This document shows, piece after piece, positions 1 through 10,730 of a stretch of DNA of 64,000 nt (positions are counted from its first letter, which is position 1; every line of letters begins with the position of its first letter). The notes under the pieces were generated by a model that worked only from the letters and a program-made list of their open reading frames with translations, had not been told where the DNA came from and did not search any database. A program made the position numbers and the translations under genes. This DNA comes from Linum tenue (Eukaryota > Streptophyta > Magnoliopsida > Malpighiales > Linaceae), in NCBI GenBank assembly GCA_946122785.1, contig CAMGYJ010000011.1, forward strand, positions 22,197,007 to 22,261,006, written 5' to 3'.

Positions 1-677
1 ATGGGCCGTCTGGTAGAAAAGGGCCAAATGAGTTTAGGACAAGGAATTGGGTGTGAAAAGAGCTTCGATGGGCTTGTCCATGATCAGCAGGCCGTAAAGA
101 TGAACTGGGTTGAGCAAAGGCCTGGCGATGTCTTGCGTGGGCCTGAGTATAGGTCGAGCCAGCAAGGAAAAGTTGGGTCGGGCCAGTGTTGTCTACAAGA
201 GAGAATTAAGCCTAACGTGGGCTGGGTTTTGAAGAAGGAAAAAGAAAAGAGATTCCTTGGATTGCAATATGGGCTTCCTAAAGTAGATAGCCCAAGGATA
301 TGTGGAGACAACGAATCAAGTAAGTGTGCTTGTTTCAATGCATATTTTTAAGGGCCTTGATGAGTTGGTACTCAAGGACAAGTTCTTGTACAATAAAGTA
401 CCCTTGGAGTCCCTAAGAGACGAGAGTGTGAGAAAGGAGGAGTTGTTGTTAGAATTTGTCATGGATGCAATTAGTGGGTCCATTGAAGTGAAGCTCGAAG
501 AGTTAAATCGACACAAGAAGAACGGTGCGAGAAGCCCAATTGAAAAGATGGAGCATGATTGGAAGAAAAGGAAGCGCAAGCAGCAGAGAAGCGATGAACA
601 GATTGGGCGAGAAGGATTGAAGAAATGGGTCAAGTCGGTCAACCTTGAGGGCAAGGTTGGTCTGAAGGGGGAGGAGA
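1..677 (+). pseudogene. Internal coding relict of element G
   Basis: Two overlapping open stretches cover this region (to about 351 in one frame, then from about 302 in another), so the reading frame is not continuous. The distal part is rich in Lys and Glu and ends with VNLEGKVGLKGEEM just before the purine tract. Elements A1 and F end with closely similar residues. The tail resembles the extreme C-terminus of Ty3/gypsy Pol proteins, where a phrase such as 'LEDKV..KGG' precedes the stop. I infer that the family is a deletion derivative of a gypsy element keeping only its two ends. No catalytic domain is present, so no function is proposed. Confidence 0.5.
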
Positions 678-728
678 TGTTAGAAACCGATTTATATCGG
701 GTTTCTATATTTATGGTTATAATTATTA

Positions 729-2056
729 GGGCTAATACCACTACAACACCCAAACTATCCGGAAAATGCCACTTGTGTCCTATTGTTTCCAATATTCCAT
801 TCATGTCATGAACTATTATATTTTGTGTCATTTGTATCCTGCCAATTTCGTTGACCGTTAAAGATAACAGTTGACCAAACGACGGTCAACTTAACATTGA
901 CTTTTGCTTACGTGGCAATGCCAAGTCATTGACACCTCAAATTTTTAATTTAAATTAAATAAAACTTTAAAAATAAAAAAGTGAAAAGTCCACCGACTTC
1001 TTCTCTCCTGCGATGAGATTCTCCAGCCATGGAAAAATCCGCCCTCCCTAATCTCCGGCCATGGAAAAATCCACCGACTTCTTCTCTCCTGCGATGAGAT
1101 TCTCCAGCCGAGACTAGTGATTCCCCCTCTGAATATCCACCATTCCCACAAATCCAATCCCTAGAAATTGGGATTCTCAACCCATCGACTACCATCTCCC
1201 AGCTGTTTCCAACTACTCGACCTTACCCCCACTGTTGTCTCCCGATTATGCGCCAACTGATATTGCAGGTATGGAGAAAGCGGAACTGATAGGCGAAGTA
1301 GAGAGCATGAGCTCACAGCCTGGGTCGGTAGGACGAAACTCGCCGCCGCGAAGGAGATTTCAGTGACGATTTTTGGAGAAGCGGACGGCTCGGAGGCCCG
1401 AGAGTTTCTAGAGGGTCGATTTTGCTGGAGGTTGCAGTTGCGAGTCGGATTGGAGTGGTGGCGGAGTGGGTTGGCGGGTCTGATTCGAGTGACGGTAGAG
1501 TGGGATGAGTATGGTGATGGCGGATTGGGTTGCCGGGTCTGCTCGAGAATCTAGATCTACGATGCTCAATCTCTCGATCCCTTCAAAGAATCTTCCAATG
1601 AAGTGAAGCAGAGGCTACGGTGATGCAAACTGCCATGTAGCAGAGAGTTCCGACGACAATTGACGGGCGGTGAGGTTTCTCTAAAAGAATCGTCGGGCGT
1701 CGAGGTCGCTCTGAAGAATTGTCGGGCGTCCATTGATCTCCGGCGACCGGCGGAATAAGAAACGACAGGCACCGAAACCAGAAACGAAAGGGACCTGGGA
1801 AAGAGGGGTGAATGATGAGCTTTTATTTTTAATTTTTAATTTTAATAATTTTTTTTAGAAAAAGAAAATAAAAATTGGGCCTAAAATTCCACGTCAGATG
1901 CCACATCAACGCTGACTAGGATTTCTGTTAAATACTAACGGTCAATGCTGGTCAACACTAACGGAAAAATAGTTCAGGACACAGATGGAATATTGGAAAC
2001 AATAGGACACAAGTGACATTGTTCGGATAGTTCGGGTGTTGTAGTGGTATTAGCCC
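729..2056. mobile_element. Mutator-like (MULE) non-autonomous element 1
   Basis: The terminal inverted repeats begin gggctaataccactacaac and stay matched for about 70 bp with few mismatches, with weaker similarity beyond. The element is flanked by a perfect 9-bp duplication, taattatta (720-728 and 2057-2065), the hallmark size for Mutator-like elements. The 1,328-bp interior has no transposase. It contains GC-richer, gene-like sequence (about 990-1780) that could be captured host DNA. It is inserted in the LTR of element G. Confidence 0.88.
989..1109. repeat. Imperfect tandem duplication inside MULE 1
   Basis: A block of about 40 bp beginning tccaccgacttcttctctcc occurs at 989-1028 and again at 1070-1109, a period of 81 bp. 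The phrase ccatggaaaaatcc is also repeated between them. Confidence 0.8.
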
Positions 2057-2140
2057 TAATTATTATTAGGATATTTCTTATTATGGTTTGTAGTCTTCTA
2101 GTAGAATTAGGTTTATTCTTAGGGTTTTCTTGTATTTCCC

Positions 2141-2167
<27 letters not shown>
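2141..2167. repeat. (TA)n microsatellite
   Basis: An uninterrupted TA dinucleotide run inside the LTR of element G. Confidence 0.9.
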
Positions 2168-2171
<4 letters not shown>

Positions 2172-2894
2172 TTTGGGTCATTCGTCATATTAGGCAAAAA
2201 TTAATAAGAAAAGTCATCTCCCCAAATCCCTAATCTTCTCTCAATCTCGTCTATCTTTCTCTCTAAAGGCTTCGGCCATTCTATCTCTGTTCTTCCCCAA
2301 ATTCTCTTCTCAAATCCCTAAATCCCCAACTCTGTTCTATAAACCCTAAATTCTCAATCTCTAGATCTAATTTGGAGACCCGTTAGAAACTTTGTTTCTA
2401 ACATCTGTCTAGCAGATGCATGCATATGGTGGTCCAGAGCTAGGAAAATCTGTTGAAGTTAATGTATTCTGTACGTAATTAACCATGCATGATTGTAGGG
2501 TTAATTATTATTGTACCCTTTTGTCTAGTGTTTAAGTTGGTTAGTGGATGAAGGGCTAGTTACCCGAGTTGTCTTCTAAGAGTGTTCTTTCGGCTTCAAG
2601 CTAATATATATACCGACTCTGAGAGGCAATCTCTCCATGGACTAATCTTAGTGATACTCGCTCGGCAAATGTTTTCCAGGGGAAAAACTTGCATTGAATT
2701 GAAATTAATGCACCTTTAACTTCTTTGCACAATGATTAAATGATTAACTTAACAAAATTCACACATTTTCAAACAAAGTTCGAACGAGTGTATTCGATGT
2801 TTACACCACTCCCGAGACGGATCTACATTAAATTAGCCCTACTCCTATGAAGGTTCAGTGAGAGCTCCAAATCTACGACTATGGCTCAAAAGTT

Positions 2895-3245
2895 TGATGA
2901 ACACCCAAAATCCAGGTTCTATCATAATTATCATAGTTACTATAATTAATATATTATTAGATATGGTTAGTATTTATTGAGTCATATTAGGATAGTCTAT
3001 TAGGTTTTTCTAGTCTTTCGCTATAAATATGTAATTGGTCCTTCATTCATAATCAGTCAAGAAGAATATAAAGAAAACTCTCCTAAACCCTAATCTGCCA
3101 ACCCTCTCAATTCTAGATCTCAATCCCTCTAAAGGCCTAGGCCGGTTCTCTACCTTTCTATTCTCAAATCCCTAATTCTGTTCTTAATCACTAAATCCCA
3201 ATCTCACGACCATACCCGATAGAACCCTAATCCCAGGTTCTATCA
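2895..3245 (+). repeat. 5' LTR of A1
   Basis: The LTR starts tgatgaa and ends ttctatca. It contains ctataaatatg (about 3020-3031) as a likely TATA box, followed by a pyrimidine-rich leader. It matches the 3' LTR closely and is similar to the LTR of element F on the opposite strand. Confidence 0.9.
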
Positions 3246-3247
3246 TT

Positions 3248-3260
3248 TGGTATCAGAGCC
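3248..3260 (+). other. Primer-binding site (tRNA-Met-i) of A1
   Basis: tggtatcagagcc lies 2 bp after the 5' LTR. It is the standard primer-binding sequence complementary to the 3' end of initiator tRNA-Met. Confidence 0.92.
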
Positions 3261-3263
3261 AAC

Positions 3264-4337
3264 ATGAGCTCGTCAAAGCTCTCTGATCCGAAATGGGCTC
3301 AACTCAAACAACAGCTTCAGCGATCACTCGACGCGCTCGATCGAGAGGCGCGGGAGCAGGGGTGGGTGGTGGCGGCTGAGCCACCGCCTGGTGCGGTGGC
3401 GACAGCAGTGGCCGAAGGCGCTGCTGCAGGGGCGCGCCTTGCGACAGAGGCAGGAGGGGTGGCGGCGCAGGCGCGGAGGGGGTCGCGCCGCGGGGCAGGG
3501 CGGCGCAGCCCGAGGCAAAGGAGGCGACCGAGGGCGCCGTTGTGGGGGAGCAAGTGGGTGGAATGTGTTCTGCCTGTGGCCGTCGGGAGAGGAAGTGGTG
3601 GAGGAGGTCTCCTGGAGGAGGAAACGAGGAGGTGCGAGGCGGCGGCAGGCCGGGTTGCGTCGCCGGAGCTGCCGAAGCAAGAACCGTCGTTGATGGCCGA
3701 CGACGTGGCCATGAAGAAGACGGCGGAGGAGGTTGGTGACGGCTGGGTTCCTCTTCTCACGAAACCTAGGTCGCTAACTTTGGGCCGGGGAACGCCATAA
3801 CAACAAATTTTCTCCTTGTGCCGATTTGAGTTGGCCCAGCATATTGGATTGGAGAATGAACAGGCGGAAGCTGAAGAGAGATGGGGAAAGGTTGGCTTAG
3901 ATCCGTGAGCCCATTTGATAAGGAGGTATTTGGAGGACAATTTGATAGGGAGCTCATTGGGCTCATCCTAGCTTGGCCAATTCAGGAAGGTGGGCCGAGT
4001 TTCAGGAGGCAGATTGAGCCCAATATGGGCTGCCTTTGGAGGGAGATGGGCTTAGAGTTTAAATGTTTATGTGGAAAGGAGTTTAGCCCAAATTTGCATG
4101 AAGGAGAGTTCTCAAACTATTATTTTGTGGACTTGGATAAGGAGGAGGAGGATTTGTCCAACTATGGAGAACGTGACAAGTGTCAGATGGTTCGAGAAGG
4201 GTTTAAGAAAGCCGGAGATGTCGAAGAAGAAGTCATTCGTGAGCTGGAGCTGAATTGGAAAAGAAGAAAGAGAGAGGTCAAAAAGACAAAAATTGATTGC
4301 AACCTTGAGTACAAGGTCGGTATCAAGGGGAAGGGGA
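3264..4337 (+). pseudogene. Internal region of A1: gag-like start plus pol-tail relict
   Basis: A frame opens with ATG at 3264 right after the primer site and runs to 3800. It begins MSSSKLSDPKWAQLKQQLQR and then passes into a very GC-rich Ala/Gly/Arg-rich stretch. A second frame (3881..4423) encodes an acidic then basic segment whose end is similar to the terminal residues in elements G and F. The N-terminal segment could be the remnant of a gypsy gag start, but no zinc knuckle, protease or polymerase motif is visible. I infer that the region survives mainly as packaging and transcription sequence. Confidence 0.45.
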
Positions 4338-4683
4338 TGATGAAAACCCAAAATCCGGGTTCTATCATAATTATCATAATTACTATAATTAGGATATTAT
4401 TAGATATGGTTCGTAGTTATTGAGTCATATTAGGATAGTCTATTAGGTTTTTCTAGTCTTTCGCTATAAATTTGTAATTAGTCCTTCATTCATAATCAGT
4501 CAAGAAGAATATTAAGAAAACTCTCCTAAACCCTAATCTCCTAACCCTCTCAATTCTAGATCGCAATCCCTCTAAAGGCCTAGGCCGATTATCTATCATT
4601 CTCTTCTCAAATCCCTAATTATGTTCTTAATCACTAAATCCCAATCTCACGACCAGACCCGATCCTAATCCCATGTTCTATCA
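4338..4683 (+). repeat. 3' LTR of A1
   Basis: Starts tgatgaaaaccc directly after the purine tract and ends gttctatca. It has the same order of blocks as the 5' LTR, with scattered substitutions. Confidence 0.9.
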
Positions 4684-4979
4684 AAGTTGCAGATGAAAGA
4701 TAAAAATGATAAAGACTCGTCGAGTGGTGTAGAGTAGTAATTTTTGCCCAACCTTTCTATGTCAACTCCTCCTTTTTCTATCCATGAGGTAGTAACCGTC
4801 ATAGACAACCGTCTCGAGAGTAATTTCCAAAAAGAACTACTTCCCTCCTTCCTCGGACGAGGTTGACGTGTCTTTAAACGTGGAATAATCGACAGTTGCT
4901 CCATTAACCGCTCTCTCTCTCTCTCTCTTTTGGAATTGAAATCTTGGTGCTTGCGTCCCTTCTACCATGACCGGCAGTG

Positions 4980-5690
4980 TTAGATATCACGACTAAGGAA
5001 CTCATGATCTCACGACCAATGTGGTCTAATATAGATCTCAAACCGAAGGCCTTCTAAATCTCGCGATCAACTTAGCCTAAATCACATGACCAACGTGGTC
5101 TAGATTATATTCAAACCGAAGGTGGTATAGATCTCGCGATCAAAGAGGTCTAGATTCGGGAGGAAAACTGTCTAAATCTCACGACCAAAGCCGTCTAGAT
5201 CTCACAACCAACCAGACTTAGTCTTATCTCGTGGCTTCCTTCTTCCCGGTGGCTTGTCATCTCGTGTCCCTCCCACCATGTAGCTTGCTCTCTCGCGTCC
5301 GAATCGTTGGTTTAGATATTGGACGTGGTCTAATTCTCATGACAACCTCGCAACAAAGACTGTGTAGACCTAGATCTCGCGATGAAAGCCATCTAGATAT
5401 CGCAACCAAGGAGGTCTAGATTCGCGAGGAAGGTCGTCTAGATCTCGTGACCAATGAGACCTAGATTTTCTAGGAAGGTCGTCTAGATCTCGCGACCAAA
5501 AAGTTCTAGAGCATACTTAGTCAATTTCATAGTATCCTTGAAACTCCTTGCGGCAATGCCCACTTGCGACCATCATGGTCTGAATTCGCGACCAATGTGG
5601 TCTAGATATAGATCTCACAACGGAGGTTGTCTAAATCTCGCGACCAAGGCCTTCTAGGAGTTAGCTTCTCGCAACGGAATTAGTGCCCTC
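4980..5690. repeat. Degenerate minisatellite of R1 copy A
   Basis: Many imperfect units built on 'gtctagatctcgcgaccaa' with a variable linker (cgtgg, aaggc, ggagg) follow one another. Spacing is irregular, about 20-35 bp. The same motif recurs at 9840-10330 and weakly at 13060-13160. Confidence 0.85.
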
Positions 5691-5850
5691 TTAAAGACTA
5701 CGTCGGTTGGCCTTAAAAATCTAGTACCATGAGACCCATTTTCAATAAAATTAGTTGTTATAATTAATATGGCTTTATAAAGACAATTAATAACTTGTAA
5801 ATAATCAATGTGGTACAAGATTTATTTTTAGGTATAAAGAAATGCCCCAT

Positions 5851-6480
5851 GATGACTACATATTTACACATGTTTTACCCCTCGTTTCTTGATTATTTAA
5901 CTTGGTTTTATCATACTTTGGCCTATTTTATGCTAGGTGATGTTCCTTTGTCACATTTCAAGTCCTAGCACGCAAAGTGAAGCATAAACGCAAGTTTCAA
6001 GTAAATCGAAGATCAATTGGTGACTCGGGGGAAGAAACTCGGGCATGAAAAGAAAGAGGACGAGACTACGAGAGTCTGGGATCAAATGGCGACTGATTCG
6101 GAGTTTGGATGAGGGAGAAAGGACCGAAAAATAGTTGCATACTATAAAGTTACGGGCTGACCTTCAAAGTTACAGCCCAACCCGTAACTTTGCCATTTTT
6201 GGCCGTAACTCGGGCGATGGAAGGCATAACGCATTCCATAGGTTATGGCCTGAACTCCAAAGGTTCTGACCGTAACTTGAGACTATAACTTTGCCTATGG
6301 GAGCTATTTAAATGTGTTTTTGCGGCTTTTGAAGGGGGGGAGCTGAGTTTTTTATCCCAAACACTCAAGGAAAAATGAAAACAAACTTTGAATAATTCAA
6401 CTCTAAAATTAGTCCTTCGAATCCGCCCCCCTTAACCTTGTGTTCACACTTGTTATTCCATTCACACCTTGTGTGCACAC
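5851..6480 (+). mobile_element. Fragment of a large gypsy (Athila/Tat-type) LTR
   Basis: The start (tgatgactac, then acatgttttacccctcg) parallels the start of LTR D at 52577 (tgattcgggg, then cacattttacccctca). Both share a following 'tattttatgctaggt..tg' type block, a middle zone of short inverted motifs (gttacgggct..cccgtaac, about 6150-6200) and a downstream TATA-like box (ctatttaaatg, about 6304). The 3' end is lost or decayed after about 6480. Confidence 0.55.
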
Positions 6481-6570
6481 ATAGGTACTCCTTCTAGAAC
6501 AGATCCTTTACTCCTTCCAAGCCCATCTTCACATGATTTTGGTCCATGAATTGCAAAAATGTCATGGGCT

Positions 6571-6622
6571 TCCTCTAAGTAGATCCACGTCCATTTCCTC
6601 TAAGTAGATCCACGTCCATTTC
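6571..6622. repeat. Tandem duplication of about 25 bp
   Basis: The phrase cctctaagtagatccacgtc plus catttc occurs twice back to back. Confidence 0.85.
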
Positions 6623-6938
6623 TTCAAAATGATTACCCAAATAACTTGCAAATTATTCTCTTAAATCCTTAGCATGTGCACGTGTTATTGGGCGTTCCTC
6701 TTGAGTAGTCTGGGCCTTGATGACCTCATCAATGAGTCTAGTGGTATGAAGCAAAAGCACGCATTAGCTAGTTATAATTCCTATTGCATGAAGTGAAAAC
6801 TCGAGTAGAATGGCCTTAGTGGAAGAGATAGGGATACATGATAAAACATGCATCATTGCTTATTGTTTGTGCCCAAATACCTTGGAGCCTGATCTTCCGT
6901 ACACCCGAATCTTGCTTATCTTTCCTTAGGCGCCTCAC

Positions 6939-6962
6939 CTACACACACACACACACACACAC
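6939..6962. repeat. (AC)n microsatellite
   Basis: A run of acac repeats, followed at once by a short G-rich tract. Confidence 0.9.
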
Positions 6963-8484
6963 ATAGAGGGGGGGCGCACGAGCCCGTTAATCCTCCGACG
7001 ATCAAGTTAGCCCAAATTCTAAAGAGAAGTGTCTGACTCTAGCTTTTAGTGAGAGAGTTCAACCTGCATAGATGCTACCTACCAGCACTATTTATACTCA
7101 CTATACCCTGGACCGGGCTCCTTCATTTCGGCCACACGTCAGCATCACATTTAATGTTCTGTACTTCTGTCAGATTAGGCTCCCCGACCAGCGTGTCAGT
7201 CTTTCTGACAAGTGCTAGGCGCCTCGTGGGGGAACCATTGACAATCCGTACTTTTTTTTAGCCTAACGAGTTTTGTCTTAAAGCGCCCCTATTTCCCGTT
7301 TGGACCCGTCCCAAAGGGCTTACCTGTGGGTTTATTTTATGATGATGCCCCTCTCTTCCCTAAGGGGTTGTATTGGGCCATTATTTGGGCATATCTCTTT
7401 GTAACACCCCTAACACTTATAATCATTGAGATTAAAATGCTTAATCATCTAGGATTAGCTTTCTTATTAATATGTATCTTTACTTTCTTGTCATTTAAAT
7501 TATGTTTTACTTTATGATGCATCTCGAAAACCACTGATCATAGAGAACCTCAACCCGCCGATTTCTGTTCAGTCATTGTTTGAGCATTAGATGATTAATT
7601 GGGTTGAGTAACTATTATTAGAAAGCCTTGTGGAATACGACCTAGACATTTTTATGATTTTTATAACTTTAATTACATTTAATTTGCATTAATATTACTA
7701 CACGACATTACTATCACTCTAATTTCGTAATAACTGGAGATGGGTGAAGACAATCAATTGGAGCAATACTCAAAAAGCCTCCCAAGTCGGCCTAGATTGG
7801 ATGGATCTCTTGTAGTATAGAGGTTGGGGCATAGCCTTGTAGACCAGACTTCATCAAACTGGACTTGATGAGCTCTTCGCGATCTGGTCCAAGGGCATTA
7901 AACTCGTCATTAGAGATTTCCTTACCTCTTTCTATCTCCATGATGTTTCCTCCTTCACCATATATTAGGAGGTCAAGAGTTCATCGATATGTATGGCAGT
8001 TTCTTCGAGATGATGGTTTCCCCTCTGATGAAACACTATTTGAGTAGCTATTCAAGAAAGTTGATGGGAAGAATAAACCTATATAGCTCCCTAGTGGTGA
8101 CTATGTGCTTACCATGACTAAGATTCATCAACAAACTGGTTCGTACCTAAGACCTAACTATAAAAAAAAATCTATCACCCTCATAAAAAAAGGTCTAATG
8201 GTCAACGAAATATTTAAGGCATTGCTGACATCTTGCCTTAATAGTTATTTTTCGGCGAGAAAAATTGTGTTGAAATCGATTCGATTCCACCTTCACTTCT
8301 TCAGATAGTAATTAACTTAACACGTTTCACACCTCTTCAAACAAAGTTCAGACAAAGGTGTTTGATGTTTACACGACTCACGAGACAAATCTACACTAAA
8401 TTAGCCCTACTCCTATGGAGTTCAGTGAGAGCTCCAGATCTATGACTATGGCATAAAGTTGCAGAGGAAAAATAAAAAGATAAA

Positions 8485-9566
8485 TGCAAAACACACTTCC
8501 ATAGCCACAATTTTCACGTTTGGGACAAATATAGCCAAAACTTCCGGAAAACACAAAATAGCCACTTTCATCCATCCCTTTAATGATGTCAATTAAAGGT
8601 TTGACTAGACTGATGGAAAATGTTGAGTTGACGATATTTTGTCAATAATAATATGAGGTAGAATTAACTGCAAAAAATAAAACAAATTTTTTTTATATTT
8701 CTCTTGCCCCTCTCTCTTCTTTCTTATTCCGTCACAAACGACGTTTCCCCTCTCTTCTCGATTTCTTTTCCATTTTCCGTCAGATTGCAATATCGTCGGA
8801 TCTATGTTGGCGAGGAAGTCCGTTTCGCTTGTTGGAAGGGACGACGCCTCCGGTTAATTTGCAGCAGCGCAGATGGGGAAATCCACGGATATTGGTGATA
8901 TGGGTTGGTGACAAATCGATGGAGTAGGCGCAGCAAATCTATAGGAGCAACGATAAGGTCCGAATGATGACGACAGCGATAGCAGGTGTTAGTAATGCTT
9001 TGTTCTCTTTTCTCAACCATGTTTTCTCCGTCCAGATCCCGTAGCAGCAACAAGACGTCGACCATAGTAGAGTTGTGGAACCGTCGCCACTGATTATGAT
9101 TCTCCTCTGCTTTTAGTTCTCCTTATCCTACTCGCGTTGGTGGCATTTAGCAGGGGAAGAGGCAATTTCTTCCCAAGGGTGAAGTGAAGGAGATGCCTTT
9201 TCATCTCTTTTTTTTTTGTTTTATACTTTTATTATTTTTTGTGTAAGTGAACTTTACGGATCTAGGAGGGGAGAGGGGAAGGATAAATTCTTTAACCGAT
9301 TAATTAATTAATTTCTAAATTAAGATATGACATGACACCTATATGACAAGTGTGGTTGAGTTGTCTCTAACGTGTGCGATGATTTGGCATCCTAGTCAGT
9401 CTAACGTTAACTTAACTGACAGAGTGTCTACCACAGTTGAAGTTTGTAACGAAAATGGCTAGATTTTTCATACAACATTAAAATTTTGGATATTTTGTGT
9501 TTTTCAATAGTTACGGCTATATTTGTCACAAACGTAAAAATTGTGGTTATAGGAGTGTCTTTTGCC
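8485..9566. mobile_element. Mutator-like (MULE) non-autonomous element 2
   Basis: The ends are inverted repeats: tgcaaaacacacttc at the left, and the right end reads ggcaaaagacactcc on the other strand. Similarity continues through 'ataaccacaatttt.acgttt'. A perfect 9-bp duplication aaagataaa (8476-8484, 9567-9575) flanks the element. There is no transposase and the interior is unassigned. Confidence 0.87.
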
Positions 9567-9839
9567 AAAGATAAAAGTTGACTTGGGTTGTTTGGTGTGG
9601 ATTTGGCCACCCTCTTCTCTGTCAACTCCTCATCCTATTTGTAGCCTAAGGGTTGTAATCGTAGTAGAAAAATTGTACGAAGAGTAACTTCCAAAAAGAA
9701 CTATTTCCCTTCTTCCACAGATGTGGCTGACGTGTCCTTGAATGTGGATTAACCGACAGTTGCCCATTTGACCGCATGCTCTCTTTTTGGAACTAACGTC
9801 TGTTATGTTGCCTCTCCTTTACCATGACAATTACAGATC

Positions 9840-10330
9840 TCACGAGGAGGGTCTTCTAAATCTATAGACCACCGAGGTCTACCAAACTCCACATGGCCAT
9901 GCTCACTCGCGACCATCTTGGTTTGATCTCTTCCTCGCGACTGACGCTCTAGATCTGATGTCGCGACCATCAAGGTCTAGCTCACTTGAGTCCGAGATGA
10001 CAACCAAAGAGGGAGTTAACTCCCTCATAGCTTTCCTTCTCACGTCCAAGTCATTGGTTTAGATCTCAGGCGTGGTCTAGATCTCATGACCAACATGATT
10101 TAGCGGACTCCCGACCAACGTAGTCTAGATGACTCACGACCAACGTGGTCTCGCAGACTTATAGCGAACGCGGTCTAGATCTCGTGACAAACGCGATCTA
10201 CCAAACTCGCGACGAACGTCGTCTAGCGGACTCGCGGAAAACGCGGTCTACCAAACTCGCGACAAGGTCGTCTACCAGACTTAGTCTATTTCCACGCAGC
10301 ATGTCAGACTTGGTCTAGTACCATGAGGCC
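9840..10330. repeat. Degenerate minisatellite of R1 copy B
   Basis: Units such as 'gactcacgaccaacgtggtct' and 'tctagatctcgtgac' repeat with irregular spacing. This is the same motif class as at 4980-5690, with the linker drifting between copies. Confidence 0.8.
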
Positions 10331-10499
10331 GAGTTTAAATAACATTAATTATTATTGTTGATATGGTCTTATAAGGATAGTTAATGCCTTTCAAATAAAC
10401 AACGTGTTACAATATTAGTTTTAGGTGTAACAAATGCCCCAAAACTACTTAGTGCATAAAGCTAAAACATGCCGCCTCTTTACTTAGACAAATTTTGAC

Positions 10500-10730
10500 T
10501 ATCATTTAAAGCTAACACGACGAGATGGAACTCGCAGTTAATGCTTGTCCCATGCCTTTGCCAAATTTTGGCTTTCAATGATCAAGCTAACGGCCTGATG
10601 GAACTCATCGTCAAAACTTGTCTCATGCTTTAGCCAAATTTTGGCTTTCAATGATCAAGCCAATACAGCCAAATGGAACTCGTCGTCAAAGCTTGTCTCA
10701 TGCCTTAGCCAAAATTTGGCTTTAACTTAT
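10500..10730. repeat. Three-unit tandem repeat, about 74 bp period
   Basis: The phrase ccaaattttggctttcaatg starts at 10561 and 10634 and returns slightly altered near 10709. Each is preceded by a 'gatggaactc..cttgtc.catgc' block. Confidence 0.8.

Larger units (their letters stand above)
1..2403 (+). mobile_element. Element G: non-autonomous gypsy-derived LTR retrotransposon, 3' part
   Basis: This is the 3' end of an LTR element whose 5' end lies outside the window. A purine tract (gaagggggaggaga, about 664-677) is followed by a 3' LTR that starts tgttagaaac and ends gtttctaaca, so the LTR ends are mutual inverted repeats of 10 bp. The region just before the tract encodes residues like those just before the tract in A1 (2895..4683) and F (11496..12805), which groups the three as one family. 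No reverse transcriptase or integrase is visible. A Mutator-like element sits inside the LTR. Confidence 0.75.
678..2403 (+). repeat. 3' LTR of element G, split by a MULE
   Basis: The LTR runs from tgttagaaac (678) to gtttctaaca (ends 2403). It is split by the insertion at 729..2056 plus a 9-bp duplication, leaving an LTR of about 390 bp. Its middle holds a (TA)n run and a CT-rich leader-like segment (about 2215-2345), as in the A1 LTRs. Confidence 0.75.
2895..4683 (+). mobile_element. Element A1: complete non-autonomous LTR retrotransposon
   Basis: All boundary signals are present. There are two LTRs of about 350 bp (2895-3245, 4338-4683), a perfect 5-bp target duplication aagtt (2890-2894, 4684-4688), a primer-binding site for initiator tRNA-Met just inside the 5' LTR, and a purine tract aaggggaagggga (4325-4337) abutting the 3' LTR. 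The whole element is only 1,789 bp and has no pol genes, so it must have been mobilised in trans. It lies inside R1 copy A. Confidence 0.92.
2655..5850. repeat. R1 dispersed repeat, copy A (interrupted by element A1)
   Basis: From about 2655 (ttttcc..gaaaaacttg) the sequence is alignable by eye with two other places in the window (from about 8240 and 12806). Shared blocks include 'gttcgatgtttacac..actc', 'ggttcagtgagagctc' and a distal block ending 'atcaatgtggta..tttttaggt'. The 2895-4683 retrotransposon and its target duplication interrupt the copy. The 3' half is a degenerate minisatellite. I read R1 as a long LTR or LTR-plus-leader of a decayed retrotransposon, but I could not fix its ends. 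The 2404..2654 stretch to its left shows nothing I recognise. Confidence 0.55.
6481..8239. other. Unassigned spacer, probably decayed transposon DNA
   Basis: No continuous coding region is visible. A stretch at about 7850-8000 (+) reads as a plausible but stop-interrupted protein fragment (LDELFAIWSKGIKLVIRDFL and onward). I do not recognise its family. The rest is AT-rich with no terminal repeats that I could pair. Confidence 0.4.
8240..10445. repeat. R1 dispersed repeat, copy B (interrupted by MULE 2)
   Basis: Blocks occur in the same order as in R1 copy A: 'ttcggcgagaaaa', 'gtgtttgatgtttacacgac', 'agttcagtgagagctcc', the paragraph 'gtcaactcctc..ttccaaaaagaact..ttccc', the minisatellite, then 'aacgtg..tacaa..ttttaggtgta'. 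MULE 2 (8485..9566) interrupts it within about 20 bp of the position where A1 entered copy A. Confidence 0.55.

Noticed and set aside
3317..3940. Long minus-strand open frame across the GC-rich part of A1
   Set aside because: It is the antisense shadow of a GC-rich region and has no recognisable domain. The element signals place the coding strand on plus.
6939..6962. Possible CRISPR-like or regular array near the AC repeat and the R1 minisatellite
   Set aside because: Spacing is irregular and this is a plant genome. The repeats are a microsatellite and a degenerate minisatellite.
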